Assembly: GCA_037383845.1 (NCBI GenBank) | Contig: JARRON010000034.1 | Span: forward strand, 1-27,799 | Direction: 5' to 3' | Source of the DNA: JARRON01 sp037383845 | Lineage (GTDB): Bacteria > Pseudomonadota > Gammaproteobacteria > Steroidobacterales > XN24 | Length of the DNA stretch: 27,799 nt | Part shown: in pieces, positions 1 through 8,274 of the stretch | How positions within the stretch are numbered: the first letter of the stretch is position 1 | How the letters are laid out: each line of letters opens with the position of its first letter | Notes under the pieces: model-generated | The model's database searches: none | The model's input: only the letters and a program-made list of their open reading frames with translations | Told to the model about the DNA's origin: nothing | Translations under genes and position numbers: made by a program

Positions 1-2
1 CT

Positions 3-1081
3 GCCCTGGTCGGCCTGCTCGGCGCCCTGCCGCGCCTGACGGACGCCATCACCGACCCGCTGATGGGCTACATCTCGGACAACACGAGGTCGCGCTGGGG
101 CCGGCGCCGGCCGTACATCGTCGTCGGCGCGATCGCCGCCGGCGTCATTTACGCCATCCTGGGGCAGCTGCCCGCCGACAAGAGCACGACCTTTTATTTC
201 ACGTATTTCCTCATCGGCTCCCTGATCTTCTACCTCGCCTACACGGTCTACGCGACGCCCTGGGTGGCGCTGGGTTACGAGCTGACGCCGGACTACCACG
301 AGCGCACCCGCCTGATGGGCGTGCAGAACTTCATCGGCAACATCGCCTACATGATTTCGCCCTACTTCCTGGCCATCATGTACTTGCCGGTTTTCGGGGA
401 TGCCGTGACCGGTGCCGGCTATCTCGCCCTGATCATCGCTGCCGTCGTCATCGGCCTCGGCGTGCTCCCGGCGATCTTCCTGCGGGAGCGATTCAAGGAC
501 ATCGCCGCCGGGGAAGAAGAGGGTCAGCGCCCCAGTGGCCTCGGGGCTGTCCTCAACTGTTCGTCATCGTCTTCGTCACGTGGCTGGCCACAAAGATAGG
601 CAAGCGCCGGGCATTCTTCGTTTCCACCGGCATCTCGATGATCGGCTACTCGCTGAAGTGGTTCTGCTACACGCCCGACAACCCCTGGCTCGTGCTTATT
701 CCCGCGCCGCTGATGGCTTTCGGCCTCGCCGGCCTGTTCACCCTGATGCCGTCGATGATCTGCGACGTCGTCGACGTGGACGAGCTGAATACGCACCAGC
801 GCCGGGAGGGCATGTACGGTTCCATCTTCTGGTGGGTCGTCAAACTCGGGCAGTCCGTCGCCATCGCCGGCGGCGGTGTCCTGCTCGTCTGGACGGGTTT
901 CGACGTGCACCTGGGCGGCAACCAGAGCCCGGAGGCGATCACGCTGATGCGACTGTCCGACGCCTTTATTCCCACGATTGCCTCGGGGATCGCGATCATC
1001 TCGATCTGGACCTACACGATCACCGAGGAGAAAGCGTACGACACCCGCAAGAAGCTCGAGGCGAGACGGGGTGTCGCCTGA
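3..1081 (+). pseudogene. Decayed GPH-family MFS sugar:cation symporter, 5' end outside window
   Basis: This is the remnant of a glycoside-pentoside-hexuronide:cation symporter, an inner-membrane sugar/cation co-transporter. The first part is open from the window edge in frame 3 and contains the family signature TDPLMG...SD...SRWGRRRP (residues about 17-37 of the visible part), followed by several hydrophobic helices. That frame stops at 599. The protein resumes in frame 2 from about 554 (QLFVIVFVTWLATKIGKR) and runs to 1081 through the conserved DVVDVDELNTHQRREGM segment. One missing base near 552-556 would restore the frame. In addition, the helix-7 region normally present between RERFKDIA and the GLGAVL stretch (roughly 60-80 residues in relatives, from memory) is absent. 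Two lesions make a pseudogene more likely than a sequencing error. The substrate cannot be read from the sequence. The gene converges on guaA with about 70 bases between and no clear terminator. Confidence 0.8.
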
Positions 1082-1150
1082 CGGCCGGCGAGCCGAAGGA
1101 TTAACGCCAGCCTTTCTCCGCCCGGCACGACTGACGCGGCGCGGCCCGGA

Positions 1151-2725
1151 CTACTCCCACTCGATGGTGGCGGGGGGCTTCCCGGAGATGTCGTAGGTGA
1201 CCCGGGAGATACCGGAGACCTCATTGATGATCCGTCGGCTGACCAGGTCCAGGAACTCGTAGGGCAGATGGGCCCAGTGGGCCGTCATGAAATCCACCGT
1301 CTCTACCGCCCGCAGCGCCACGACGTAGTCGTATTTTCGGCCGTCGCCCATCACGCCAACCGAGCGCACCGGCAGGAATACGGCGAATGCCTGGCTGACC
1401 TTCTCGTACAGGCCGTGGCGCCTGAGCTCTTCGATGTAGATGTGGTCGGCCTGCCGGAGCAGGTCGGCGTATTCCTTCCTGACCTCGCCGAGGATCCTGA
1501 CCCCGAGGCCCGGGCCGGGGAAGGGATGGCGGTAGACCATGTCGTAGGGAAGGCCCAGCTCCAGGCCGATCTTCCGGACCTCGTCCTTGAAGAGCTCCCG
1601 CAGCGGCTCGACGAGCTTCATCCGCATGTGCTCCGGCAGCCCGCCCACGTTGTGATGGGACTTGATGACGTGGGCCTTGCCGGTGCTTGCGCCCGCCGAC
1701 TCGATGACGTCCGGGTAGATGGTCCCCTGGGCCAGCCAGTCGATGCCCTCCAGCTTGCCGGCCTCCTCGTCGAAGACCTCGATGAACATCCGTCCGATGA
1801 TCTTGCGCTTCTCCTCCGGATCGGAGACGCCCTCCAGGGCCGACAGGAAACGCTCCTCCGCGTTGACCCGAATGACCCGGATACCCATGTGCCGGGCGAA
1901 GGTGGCCATGACCTGGTCGCCCTCGCCTTCCCGCAGCAGCCCGTGGTCCACGAACACGCAGACAAGCCGGTCACCGATGGCCTCGTGCAGCAGCGCCGCG
2001 ACCACCGAAGAATCCACGCCCCCGGACAGGCCCAGCAGGACCCGGCCGTCACCTGCCTGCTCCCGGACCCGGGCGATGGCGTCGGAGATGATGCTGCCGG
2101 GGTTCCAGTCGGAGCCGCATCCGCAGATATCGTGGACGAATCGGGAAATGATCCGCTGGCCCTGGCGGGTGTGGGTCACCTCGGGATGGAACTGCAGGCC
2201 GTAGTAGCCGCGCTCGTCGTCCGCCATGCCCGCCAGGGGCGCATTGTCGGTCTCGGCGATGGCGTGGAACCCCTCCGGAAGGGCTTCCACCCGGTCGCCG
2301 TGGCTCATCCACACGTCCAGGAGGCCCCTGCCCTTCTCGTCGGCGTGGTCCTCGATGCCGTCCAGCAGCCGCGAGCCGCCGGCGATCCTCACCTGGGCGT
2401 AACCGAACTCCCGGTGCCGGGAAGTGGCCACCTGGCCGCCCAGCTGGCCGGCCATGGTCTGCATGCCGTAGCAGATGCCGAGCACGGGCACGCCGAGCTC
2501 GAAGACCGCGTCCGACGCCCGCGGACCCTGTTCCACGGTGACCGACTCCGGCCCCCCGGACAGGATGATCCCCGCCGGGGCGAACTCGCGGATGTCGCCG
2601 GCCGGCAAGTCCCAGGGCCGGATCTCGCTGTATACGCCGGCTTCGCGAACGCGTCGGGCAATGAGCTGGGTGTACTGCGAGCCGAAATCGAGGATCAGGA
2701 TCCGCTGGGCATGGATGTCGGTCAT
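1151..2725 (-). CDS. guaA: GMP synthase (glutamine-hydrolysing)
   Basis: It converts XMP to GMP in the cytoplasm using ATP and ammonia released from glutamine, the last step of guanine nucleotide synthesis. The 524-residue length is normal for the family. The N-terminal class I amidotransferase domain (about 1-200) has ILDFGSQYTQLIARR, the nucleophile Cys85 in GICYGMQ, and the catalytic His-Glu in LQFHPEVTHT. The ATP pyrophosphatase domain carries the P-loop LSGGVDSS (around 234). The C-terminal dimerisation domain ends in the family-typical TYDISGKPPATIEWE. The ATG start is preceded by a GGAG motif, 11 bases after the guaB stop, so the gene is the second in a guaBA operon. Nothing about it looks unusual. 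Confidence 0.98.
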   Translation of the reverse strand: MTDIHAQRILILDFGSQYTQLIARRVREAGVYSEIRPWDLPAGDIREFAPAGIILSGGPESVTVEQGPRASDAVFELGVPVLGICYGMQTMAGQLGGQVATSRHREFGYAQVRIAGGSRLLDGIEDHADEKGRGLLDVWMSHGDRVEALPEGFHAIAETDNAPLAGMADDERGYYGLQFHPEVTHTRQGQRIISRFVHDICGCGSDWNPGSIISDAIARVREQAGDGRVLLGLSGGVDSSVVAALLHEAIGDRLVCVFVDHGLLREGEGDQVMATFARHMGIRVIRVNAEERFLSALEGVSDPEEKRKIIGRMFIEVFDEEAGKLEGIDWLAQGTIYPDVIESAGASTGKAHVIKSHHNVGGLPEHMRMKLVEPLRELFKDEVRKIGLELGLPYDMVYRHPFPGPGLGVRILGEVRKEYADLLRQADHIYIEELRRHGLYEKVSQAFAVFLPVRSVGVMGDGRKYDYVVALRAVETVDFMTAHWAHLPYEFLDLVSRRIINEVSGISRVTYDISGKPPATIEWE

Positions 2726-2736
2726 CGGCTCCGGGC

Positions 2737-4203
2737 TCAGTCCACGCGATAGTTGGGCGCTTCCTTGGTAATGGCCACGTCGTGCACGTGGCTTTCCCTG
2801 ACGCCGGCATTGGTGATGCGAACGAACTGTGGCTGGGTGCGCATCTGCTCGATGCTGGAGCAGCCCGTGTAGCCCATGGCCGAGCGCAGCCCCCCGGCGA
2901 GCTGGTGAACGATCTGGATCAGGCTGCCCTTGTAGGGCACCCGGCCCTCGACGCCCTCCGGCACCAGCTTCTCGATCTCCTCGGTGGTGTCCTGGAAGTA
3001 CCGGTCCTTCGACCCGTGCTGCCCGGACATGGCCCCCAGGGAACCCATGCCCCGGTAGGACTTGTAGGAGCGGCCCTGGTAGAGCTCCACCTCGCCCGGC
3101 GACTCCTCGGTGCCTGCGAACAGGCTGCCCACCATGACCGTGTGGCCGCCGGCGACGAGGGCCTTGGCGATGTCGCCGGAGTAGCGGATCCCGCCGTCAG
3201 CGATGACAGGCACGCCGGACTTCTCCAGCGCCCGGGCCACGTTTGAGATCGCCGTGACCTGTGGCACGCCCACACCCGCCACTACGCGGGTCGTGCAGAT
3301 GCTGCCCGGTCCGATGCCGACCTTCACCGCGTCGGCGCCCGCCTCCGCCAGGGCCAGGGCGCCCTCGGCCGTGCCGATGTTGCCGCCCACCACCTGCAGC
3401 TCCGGGAAGACCTGCTTGATGCGCTTCAAGCGATCCTGTACGCCCTTCGTGTGGCCGTGAGCCGTGTCTACTACGACCACGTCCACCCCGGAGGCCACCA
3501 GGGCCTCGACCCGCTCGTCCGTGTCCGGGCTGGTGCCCACCGCGGCGCCCACCCGCAGGGCGCCCCGCTCGTCCTTGCAGGCGTGGGGGAAATCCGTCGC
3601 CTTCTGGAAGTCCTTGGCGGTGATGAGGCCCCGGAGCCGAAATGCGTCATCAACAACCAGCACCTTCTCGATACGGTGTTTGTGCAGCAGCAGGAGCACC
3701 TCGTCCTTGTCCGCACCCTCGCGCACCGTGACGAGGCGATCGTGGGGCGTCATGACCTCGGTCACCGGCGCATCCAGCCGGGTCTCGAAGCGCAGGTCCC
3801 GGTTGGTGACGATGCCTACAAGCTGGTTGCCATCCACCACCGGAACGCCGGAGATATTCTTCGCCCGGATCAGCTGCAGCACTTCACGGACAGTCTTGTC
3901 CGGCGTCACCGTGATGGGGTCGCTGATGATGCCGCTTTCGTATTTCTTGACCCGCCGGACCTCCCGGGCCTGTGACTCGATGGTCATGTTCTTGTGGACG
4001 ATGCCGATCCCGCCCTCCTGGGCCAGCGCGATGGCCAGGCGGGCTTCGGTCACTGTGTCCATGGCGGCGGAGACGATGGGCAGGTTGACCCGGATGCCGC
4101 GGGTGAGCTGGCTTTCGAGACTGACCTGCCTGGGCAGGACCTCCGAGTAGGCAGGCTGCAGCAGGACGTCATCGAACGTGAGAGCTTCCGAAACGATTCG
4201 CAT
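2737..4203 (-). CDS. guaB: Inosine-5'-monophosphate dehydrogenase
   Basis: It oxidises IMP to XMP with NAD+, the committed step to guanine nucleotides. The protein has 488 residues from MRIVSEALTFDDVLL, the usual family N-terminus. The open frame extends upstream to 4257, but those 18 extra residues are not family-like and would cover the predicted -10 box. A GGAGAGG Shine-Dalgarno lies just before 4203. The (beta/alpha)8 barrel is interrupted by two CBS domains (about 94-205). The catalytic loop GPGSICTTR places the thioimidate-forming Cys at 303. The ARG..Y-type flap region and a normal C-terminus are present. The gene is first in guaBA and divergent from xseA, an arrangement also found in E. 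coli. Confidence 0.98.
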   Translation of the reverse strand: MRIVSEALTFDDVLLQPAYSEVLPRQVSLESQLTRGIRVNLPIVSAAMDTVTEARLAIALAQEGGIGIVHKNMTIESQAREVRRVKKYESGIISDPITVTPDKTVREVLQLIRAKNISGVPVVDGNQLVGIVTNRDLRFETRLDAPVTEVMTPHDRLVTVREGADKDEVLLLLHKHRIEKVLVVDDAFRLRGLITAKDFQKATDFPHACKDERGALRVGAAVGTSPDTDERVEALVASGVDVVVVDTAHGHTKGVQDRLKRIKQVFPELQVVGGNIGTAEGALALAEAGADAVKVGIGPGSICTTRVVAGVGVPQVTAISNVARALEKSGVPVIADGGIRYSGDIAKALVAGGHTVMVGSLFAGTEESPGEVELYQGRSYKSYRGMGSLGAMSGQHGSKDRYFQDTTEEIEKLVPEGVEGRVPYKGSLIQIVHQLAGGLRSAMGYTGCSSIEQMRTQPQFVRITNAGVRESHVHDVAITKEAPNYRVD

Positions 4204-4255
4204 GACGCTGCACCTCTCCCCGGACCAGGCCGTTGGCAGTGGAGTTAAACCGGCC

Positions 4256-4284
4256 ATTTTACTCTTGCGCCCCGGGTGGGTAAA
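4256..4284 (-). promoter_or_regulatory. Predicted sigma70 promoter of guaBA
   Basis: Read on the minus strand, TTTACC (4279-4284) and TAAAAT (4256-4261) are separated by exactly 17 bases. They match the sigma70 -35 and -10 consensus at 4/6 and 5/6. Transcription would start near 4249, leaving a leader of about 46 bases before the guaB ATG at 4203. This is a motif match only. Confidence 0.55.
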
Positions 4285-4325
4285 TCTCCCGCCCCTGTCG
4301 TTCGCCTCCGCGGTAACATGGCGCC

Positions 4326-5684
4326 ATGGTGGATCAGGAGTCGCTCATCCCGGAGCGGGAGATCTGGACCGTCTCCCGGCTCAACCGGGAGGTCCGCATG
4401 CTCCTCGAGGGCACCCTTCCGTCATTGTGGGTGGAGGGGGAGGTGTCCAACCTGGCCCGGCCAGCCTCGGGTCACCTGTACTTCTCGCTGAAGGACGAGT
4501 CCGCCCAGGTCCGCTGCGTCATGTGGCGGTCCACGGTGTCGCGGCTCGGCTTTGTCCCCGCCAACGGCATGCAGCTGCTGGTCCGGGGTCGGCTCGGTGT
4601 CTATGAGCCCAGGGGCGAGTACCAGCTCGTCCTGGACTTCGCCGAAGAAGCCGGCGAAGGCGCGCTGCGCCGCCGCTTCGAGGCACTCAAGGCGCGGCTC
4701 AGGGAAGAGGGCCTGTTCGACGAGGCGGTCAAGCGGCCCCTTCCCCGCCTGCCCCGCCGGATCGGCGTGGTGACCTCGCCCAGCGGGGCCGCGGTCAGGG
4801 ACATCATCCACGTGCTGGCCCGGCGCTTCCCGGCGATCCCGGTGAGGATCTATCCCGTGCCCGTGCAGGGTGGCGACGCCGCACCCAGGATCGCCCAGGC
4901 CCTGGCCCGGGCCTCGGACCGGGGCGACTGCGACGTTCTCATCCTGGCCCGGGGAGGCGGGTCCCTGGAGGACCTCTGGGCCTTCAACGAGGAAGTGGTG
5001 GCCCGCGCCATCCGGGCCTGCCGGGTGCCGGTGGTCTCCGGCGTAGGCCACGAGACGGACTTCACCATCGCCGACTTCGCCGCGGACCGTCGGGCCCCCA
5101 CGCCGTCCGGCGCGGCGGAAGTTGTGGTTCCCGACGCTGCGGAGTGGCTGTCCCGCCTCGCCCGGGACGACCGTCGGCTGCGGGCTGCCGCCAGCCGCCG
5201 CCTGGGAGAGCTGGCCCGTCGACTGGCCTACCTGCGCCGGCGACTGGAGCTGGCCCACCCGGGAGTCCGGCTGAAACAACACGCCCAGCGCCTCGACGAG
5301 CTGGACGTCCGGCTCCGGCGCGCCATGTCAACCCTCCTCGGAGCCCGGCGGGATCGCCTGGCGCGGCTCCGCGCAGGCCTGGCCGGACAGGCTCCGGGAC
5401 CACGGGTCCGCGCCGCTCGGCAGCACCTGGAGGCGCTGGGACAGCGGCAGCGTTCCGCCATGGACCGGCGCCTGGCGGCGGCCAGGGCCCGCTGGGACGT
5501 GGCGGCCCGGACCCTGCATACCGTGAGCCCGCTGGCCACCCTGGGCCGGGGCTACGCCATCGCCACCCGGGCCTCGGACGGGGAGATTCTCAGGGACGCC
5601 TCTGCCGTCGAGGCGGGCGAAACCATCAGGGTAAAGCTCGCCCGGGGCCGGCTGGACGCGGACGTCACCGCCTCGGAGGACTAG
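4326..5684 (+). CDS. xseA: Exodeoxyribonuclease VII large subunit
   Basis: It is the catalytic subunit of exonuclease VII, which degrades single-stranded DNA from both ends together with the small XseB subunit (not in this window). Its 452 residues are normal for the family. The N-terminal OB-fold (about 12-105) shows WVEGEVSNLARPASGHLYFSLKD. The catalytic domain has GVVTSPSGAAVRDIIHVL, LILARGGGSLEDLWAFNEE and VSGVGHETDFTIADFAADRRAPTPS. A long Arg/Leu-rich coiled-coil region follows, then the C-terminal LGRGYAIATR motif. The ATG at 4326 gives the family N-terminus, but no strong Shine-Dalgarno precedes it. The stop codon is interlocked with the metX stop. Confidence 0.97.
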   Translation: MVDQESLIPEREIWTVSRLNREVRMLLEGTLPSLWVEGEVSNLARPASGHLYFSLKDESAQVRCVMWRSTVSRLGFVPANGMQLLVRGRLGVYEPRGEYQLVLDFAEEAGEGALRRRFEALKARLREEGLFDEAVKRPLPRLPRRIGVVTSPSGAAVRDIIHVLARRFPAIPVRIYPVPVQGGDAAPRIAQALARASDRGDCDVLILARGGGSLEDLWAFNEEVVARAIRACRVPVVSGVGHETDFTIADFAADRRAPTPSGAAEVVVPDAAEWLSRLARDDRRLRAAASRRLGELARRLAYLRRRLELAHPGVRLKQHAQRLDELDVRLRRAMSTLLGARRDRLARLRAGLAGQAPGPRVRAARQHLEALGQRQRSAMDRRLAAARARWDVAARTLHTVSPLATLGRGYAIATRASDGEILRDASAVEAGETIRVKLARGRLDADVTASED

Positions 5685-6853
5685 CCGCCCTGGCTCCGGT
5701 CGAAATAGCCGGCGATCAGCGGCCGGAACCGGTCCATGTCCACCAGGAAGGCGTCGTGGCCCTGCAGGGACGGCAGGGCGTGGAACTCCACTTCCCTCCC
5801 CGGCTGCTCGAGGCATTCCGCCAGTTCTTCCTGCTGGTGGATGGGGAACAGGAAGTCCGTCTCCACCCCGATGACGAGGGCCCGGTCGATGCTTGGCTTC
5901 GACAGTTCCGTCTGGACGCAGCCGCTGTGCTCACCCACGTCGAAGAGGTCCATGGCCCGGGACAGGTACAGGTAGCAGTTGGGGTCGAACTGGCCCACGA
6001 ACTTGTTGGCGTGGTGTTCCAGGTACGACTCCACCTCGAAATCGATGCCGAAGGGGTCCCCGCCGTCGTGCACCTCGTCGCTGGTGCGCTCCCGGCCGAA
6101 GCGGTATTCCCACTCGGCGCCGGAACGGTAAGTGATCATGCCCAGCTTCCGGGCCAGGCGCATGCCGGTCACCGGCGGCTTGTCCGCCGGGTAGTTTCCA
6201 TTCTGCCAGTCCGGGTCGGAGCGGATGATCTCCCGCTGCAGGGACCGCAGCGCGATAGCGTAGGGCATGGCCCGGGCCGACGACGAGATGGTCACAAGTC
6301 CGGCGCTCATCTCCGGGAACAGGGTGCAGAAGGCCAGCGCCGACATCCCGCCCAGGGAAGGTCCCATGACGGTGTGGAGCTTGCTGATCCCGAGGTCCCG
6401 GATCACCTCCCGGCCGGCGGCCGCGATGTCCTCGATGGTGAGCACGGGGAAGGACAGGCGCCAGGCCTGCCCGGTGCGGGGGTCGATGGACGCGGGTCCG
6501 GTGGAACCAAAGCAGCTGCCCAGTGAATTGACGCAGATGACGAACCAGCGCCGGGTGTCCACCGGCCGGCCCGGGCCGATCATCTCCTCCCACCAGCCCG
6601 GTGAAGGGTCTTCCGGGGAAGACGCCGCGTGGGCGGAGGGGGACAGCCCGGTGAAAATCAGCACGGCGTTGTCCCGCTCGGCGGAAAGCTCGCCCCAGGT
6701 CTCGTAGGCAACGTCCAGCCGTGGCAACACGCCGCCGCGGTGCATGGTGAACGGTGTATCCCGGCGCACGAAACGGCGCGCGGAACTTGCCGAGCGGGCT
6801 TCCATGGGACCGAAAGCGACTCGTTCCGTCTTGATGGGCTCGGGGCTGCTCAT
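5681..6853 (-). CDS. metX: MetX-family O-acyltransferase, probably serine O-succinyltransferase
   Basis: This is an alpha/beta-hydrolase of the homoserine/serine acyltransferase family, 390 residues. The catalytic triad is visible: Ser166 in GPSLGGM, Asp333 in ETDFLFP and His366 in GHDAFL. Classical homoserine acetyltransferases usually read NVLGGC.GTTGPSS and GGS.GGMQ. This protein instead has CVNSLGSCFGSTGPASIDP, TGLSPSAHAA and GPSLGGMSALA, which from memory match the Xanthomonadaceae group characterised as serine O-succinyltransferase (SST). If so, it makes O-succinylserine for cysteine synthesis; homoserine O-succinyltransferase is the main alternative. It starts 16 bases after the der stop and is probably the last gene of that operon. 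cysE is missing from its usual place near trmJ, which supports SST. Family is certain; substrate is inferred. Confidence 0.9.
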   Translation of the reverse strand: MSSPEPIKTERVAFGPMEARSASSARRFVRRDTPFTMHRGGVLPRLDVAYETWGELSAERDNAVLIFTGLSPSAHAASSPEDPSPGWWEEMIGPGRPVDTRRWFVICVNSLGSCFGSTGPASIDPRTGQAWRLSFPVLTIEDIAAAGREVIRDLGISKLHTVMGPSLGGMSALAFCTLFPEMSAGLVTISSSARAMPYAIALRSLQREIIRSDPDWQNGNYPADKPPVTGMRLARKLGMITYRSGAEWEYRFGRERTSDEVHDGGDPFGIDFEVESYLEHHANKFVGQFDPNCYLYLSRAMDLFDVGEHSGCVQTELSKPSIDRALVIGVETDFLFPIHQQEELAECLEQPGREVEFHALPSLQGHDAFLVDMDRFRPLIAGYFDRSQGG

Positions 6854-6869
6854 GGCGCTAACTTAGCTC

Positions 6870-8261
6870 CTAACGCCGCTTCTTCGCAAAATTCATGAGC
6901 CGCTCCCGCTTGCGCCGCTGCCGTGGCGTCAGCGTGTTCCGGCGACCGGCGTAGGGATTGTCCGGCGAGCGCAGCTCGACCCGCACCGGCGTCCCGGCCA
7001 GGTCGAAAGCCCTGCGGAAAACGTTGGCCAGGTAGCGCCGGTAGGCCGCCGGCAGGCGCTCCGCCTGGGTGCCGTGCACGACGATGACCGGGGGGTTCCG
7101 GCCACCCTGGTGGGCGTAGCGGAGCCGGATGCGGCGGCCCCGGACGATGGGCGGCTGGTGTGCCGTGACGGCGTCGGCCAGCACCCGCGTCAGCTCCGGC
7201 GTGGGCAGGTCCCGGTGGGCCGCGTCGTGGGCGCTGTCCACGAGGGACAGCAGGTCCCCCACGCCGGTGCCGTGGAGCGCGGAGATAAAATGCACCGGGG
7301 CATAGTCGAGAAACGGCAGCTTGAGCTCGAGCTGGCGCCGGACGGTGTCCCGCTGGTCCGCCGAAAGACCATCCCACTTGTTCACCGCGACGACCATGGC
7401 GCGACCCCGCTCCGCCGCCAGTCCCAGGAGGTTCGCGTCCTGGTCCGTGACGCCCTCCCGGGCGTCGAGCACGGCGATGACCACGGAAGCATCGTCGATG
7501 GCCTTGAGCGTCTTGATGACGCTGAACTTCTCCACGGCCTCGTGGACGCGCCCGCGCCGGCGCACGCCCGCGGTGTCCACCAGCACGTACTGCCGGCCGT
7601 CCCGCTGGAACGGCACGTCCACGGCGTCCCGGGTGGTGCCCGGCTGGTCGAAGGCCACGAGACGGTCCTCGCCGATGAGACGGTTGATCAGCGTAGACTT
7701 GCCCACGTTGGGACGGCCGATCACGGCCGTGCGGACTGCCCCGCCCGGCTCAGCCGGCGCCTCGGGCTCCTCCGGGTAAGGACCCAGCACGGCTTCCATG
7801 AGGGCCCGGACGTTGTCGCCGTGGGCCGCGGAAATCACCGCCGGCTCGCCCAGGCCCAGGGCATAGAACTCCGCCGCCGCGGTCTCCGCCGGCAGGCCCT
7901 CGGCCTTGTTCACCACGATCCTCGCGGCCGCGCCCCGGCGCCGCAGCAGGTCCGCGATCTGCTCGTCCGCCGCGGTGAGCCCCTCCCGGCCGTCCACCAG
8001 GAACAGCACGACGTCGGCTTCGTCCAGGGCACGCAGGGTCTGCCTGGCCATGAGCCCGTCGAGGCCGTCCTCGTCGCCGGACAAGCCGCCGGTATCCACC
8101 ACCACGAAAGGCACGGGTCCGAGGCGGCCGAAACCGTACTGGCGGTCACGGGTCAGGCCCGGCAGGTCGGCGACGATGGCGTCCCGGGTCCGGGTGAGGT
8201 AGTTGAACAGGGTGGACTTGCCCACATTGGGACGACCCACGAGCGCGACGACGGGGAGCAT
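6870..8261 (-). CDS. der: Ribosome biogenesis GTPase Der (EngA)
   Basis: It is an essential double GTPase needed for maturation of the 50S ribosomal subunit. Two complete G domains are visible. The first P-loop GRPNVGKS is at 9-16, with DTGG at about 56 and NKAE at about 118. The second P-loop GRPNVGKS is at 182-189, followed by DQPGTTRD, DTAGVRRRGR and NKWD. The C-terminal KH-like domain ends in a basic tail (RQRRKRERLMNFAKKRR). The length is 463 residues, against 490 in E. coli. The ATG at 8261 gives the exact family N-terminus MLPVVALVGRPNVGKS. The gene lies 13 bases after bamB and upstream of metX. The bamB-der order is conserved in gammaproteobacteria. Confidence 0.98.
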   Translation of the reverse strand: MLPVVALVGRPNVGKSTLFNYLTRTRDAIVADLPGLTRDRQYGFGRLGPVPFVVVDTGGLSGDEDGLDGLMARQTLRALDEADVVLFLVDGREGLTAADEQIADLLRRRGAAARIVVNKAEGLPAETAAAEFYALGLGEPAVISAAHGDNVRALMEAVLGPYPEEPEAPAEPGGAVRTAVIGRPNVGKSTLINRLIGEDRLVAFDQPGTTRDAVDVPFQRDGRQYVLVDTAGVRRRGRVHEAVEKFSVIKTLKAIDDASVVIAVLDAREGVTDQDANLLGLAAERGRAMVVAVNKWDGLSADQRDTVRRQLELKLPFLDYAPVHFISALHGTGVGDLLSLVDSAHDAAHRDLPTPELTRVLADAVTAHQPPIVRGRRIRLRYAHQGGRNPPVIVVHGTQAERLPAAYRRYLANVFRRAFDLAGTPVRVELRSPDNPYAGRRNTLTPRQRRKRERLMNFAKKRR

Positions 8262-8274
8262 GGCGGGATGCCGG

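Noticed and set aside
1082..1150. Terminator between the symporter remnant and guaA
   Set aside because: No stem followed by a T-run was found on either strand.
1268..2752. 494-codon plus-strand open frame opposite guaA
   Set aside because: It is a shadow of guaA, with no Shine-Dalgarno or known motif; the minus-strand gene explains the open frame.
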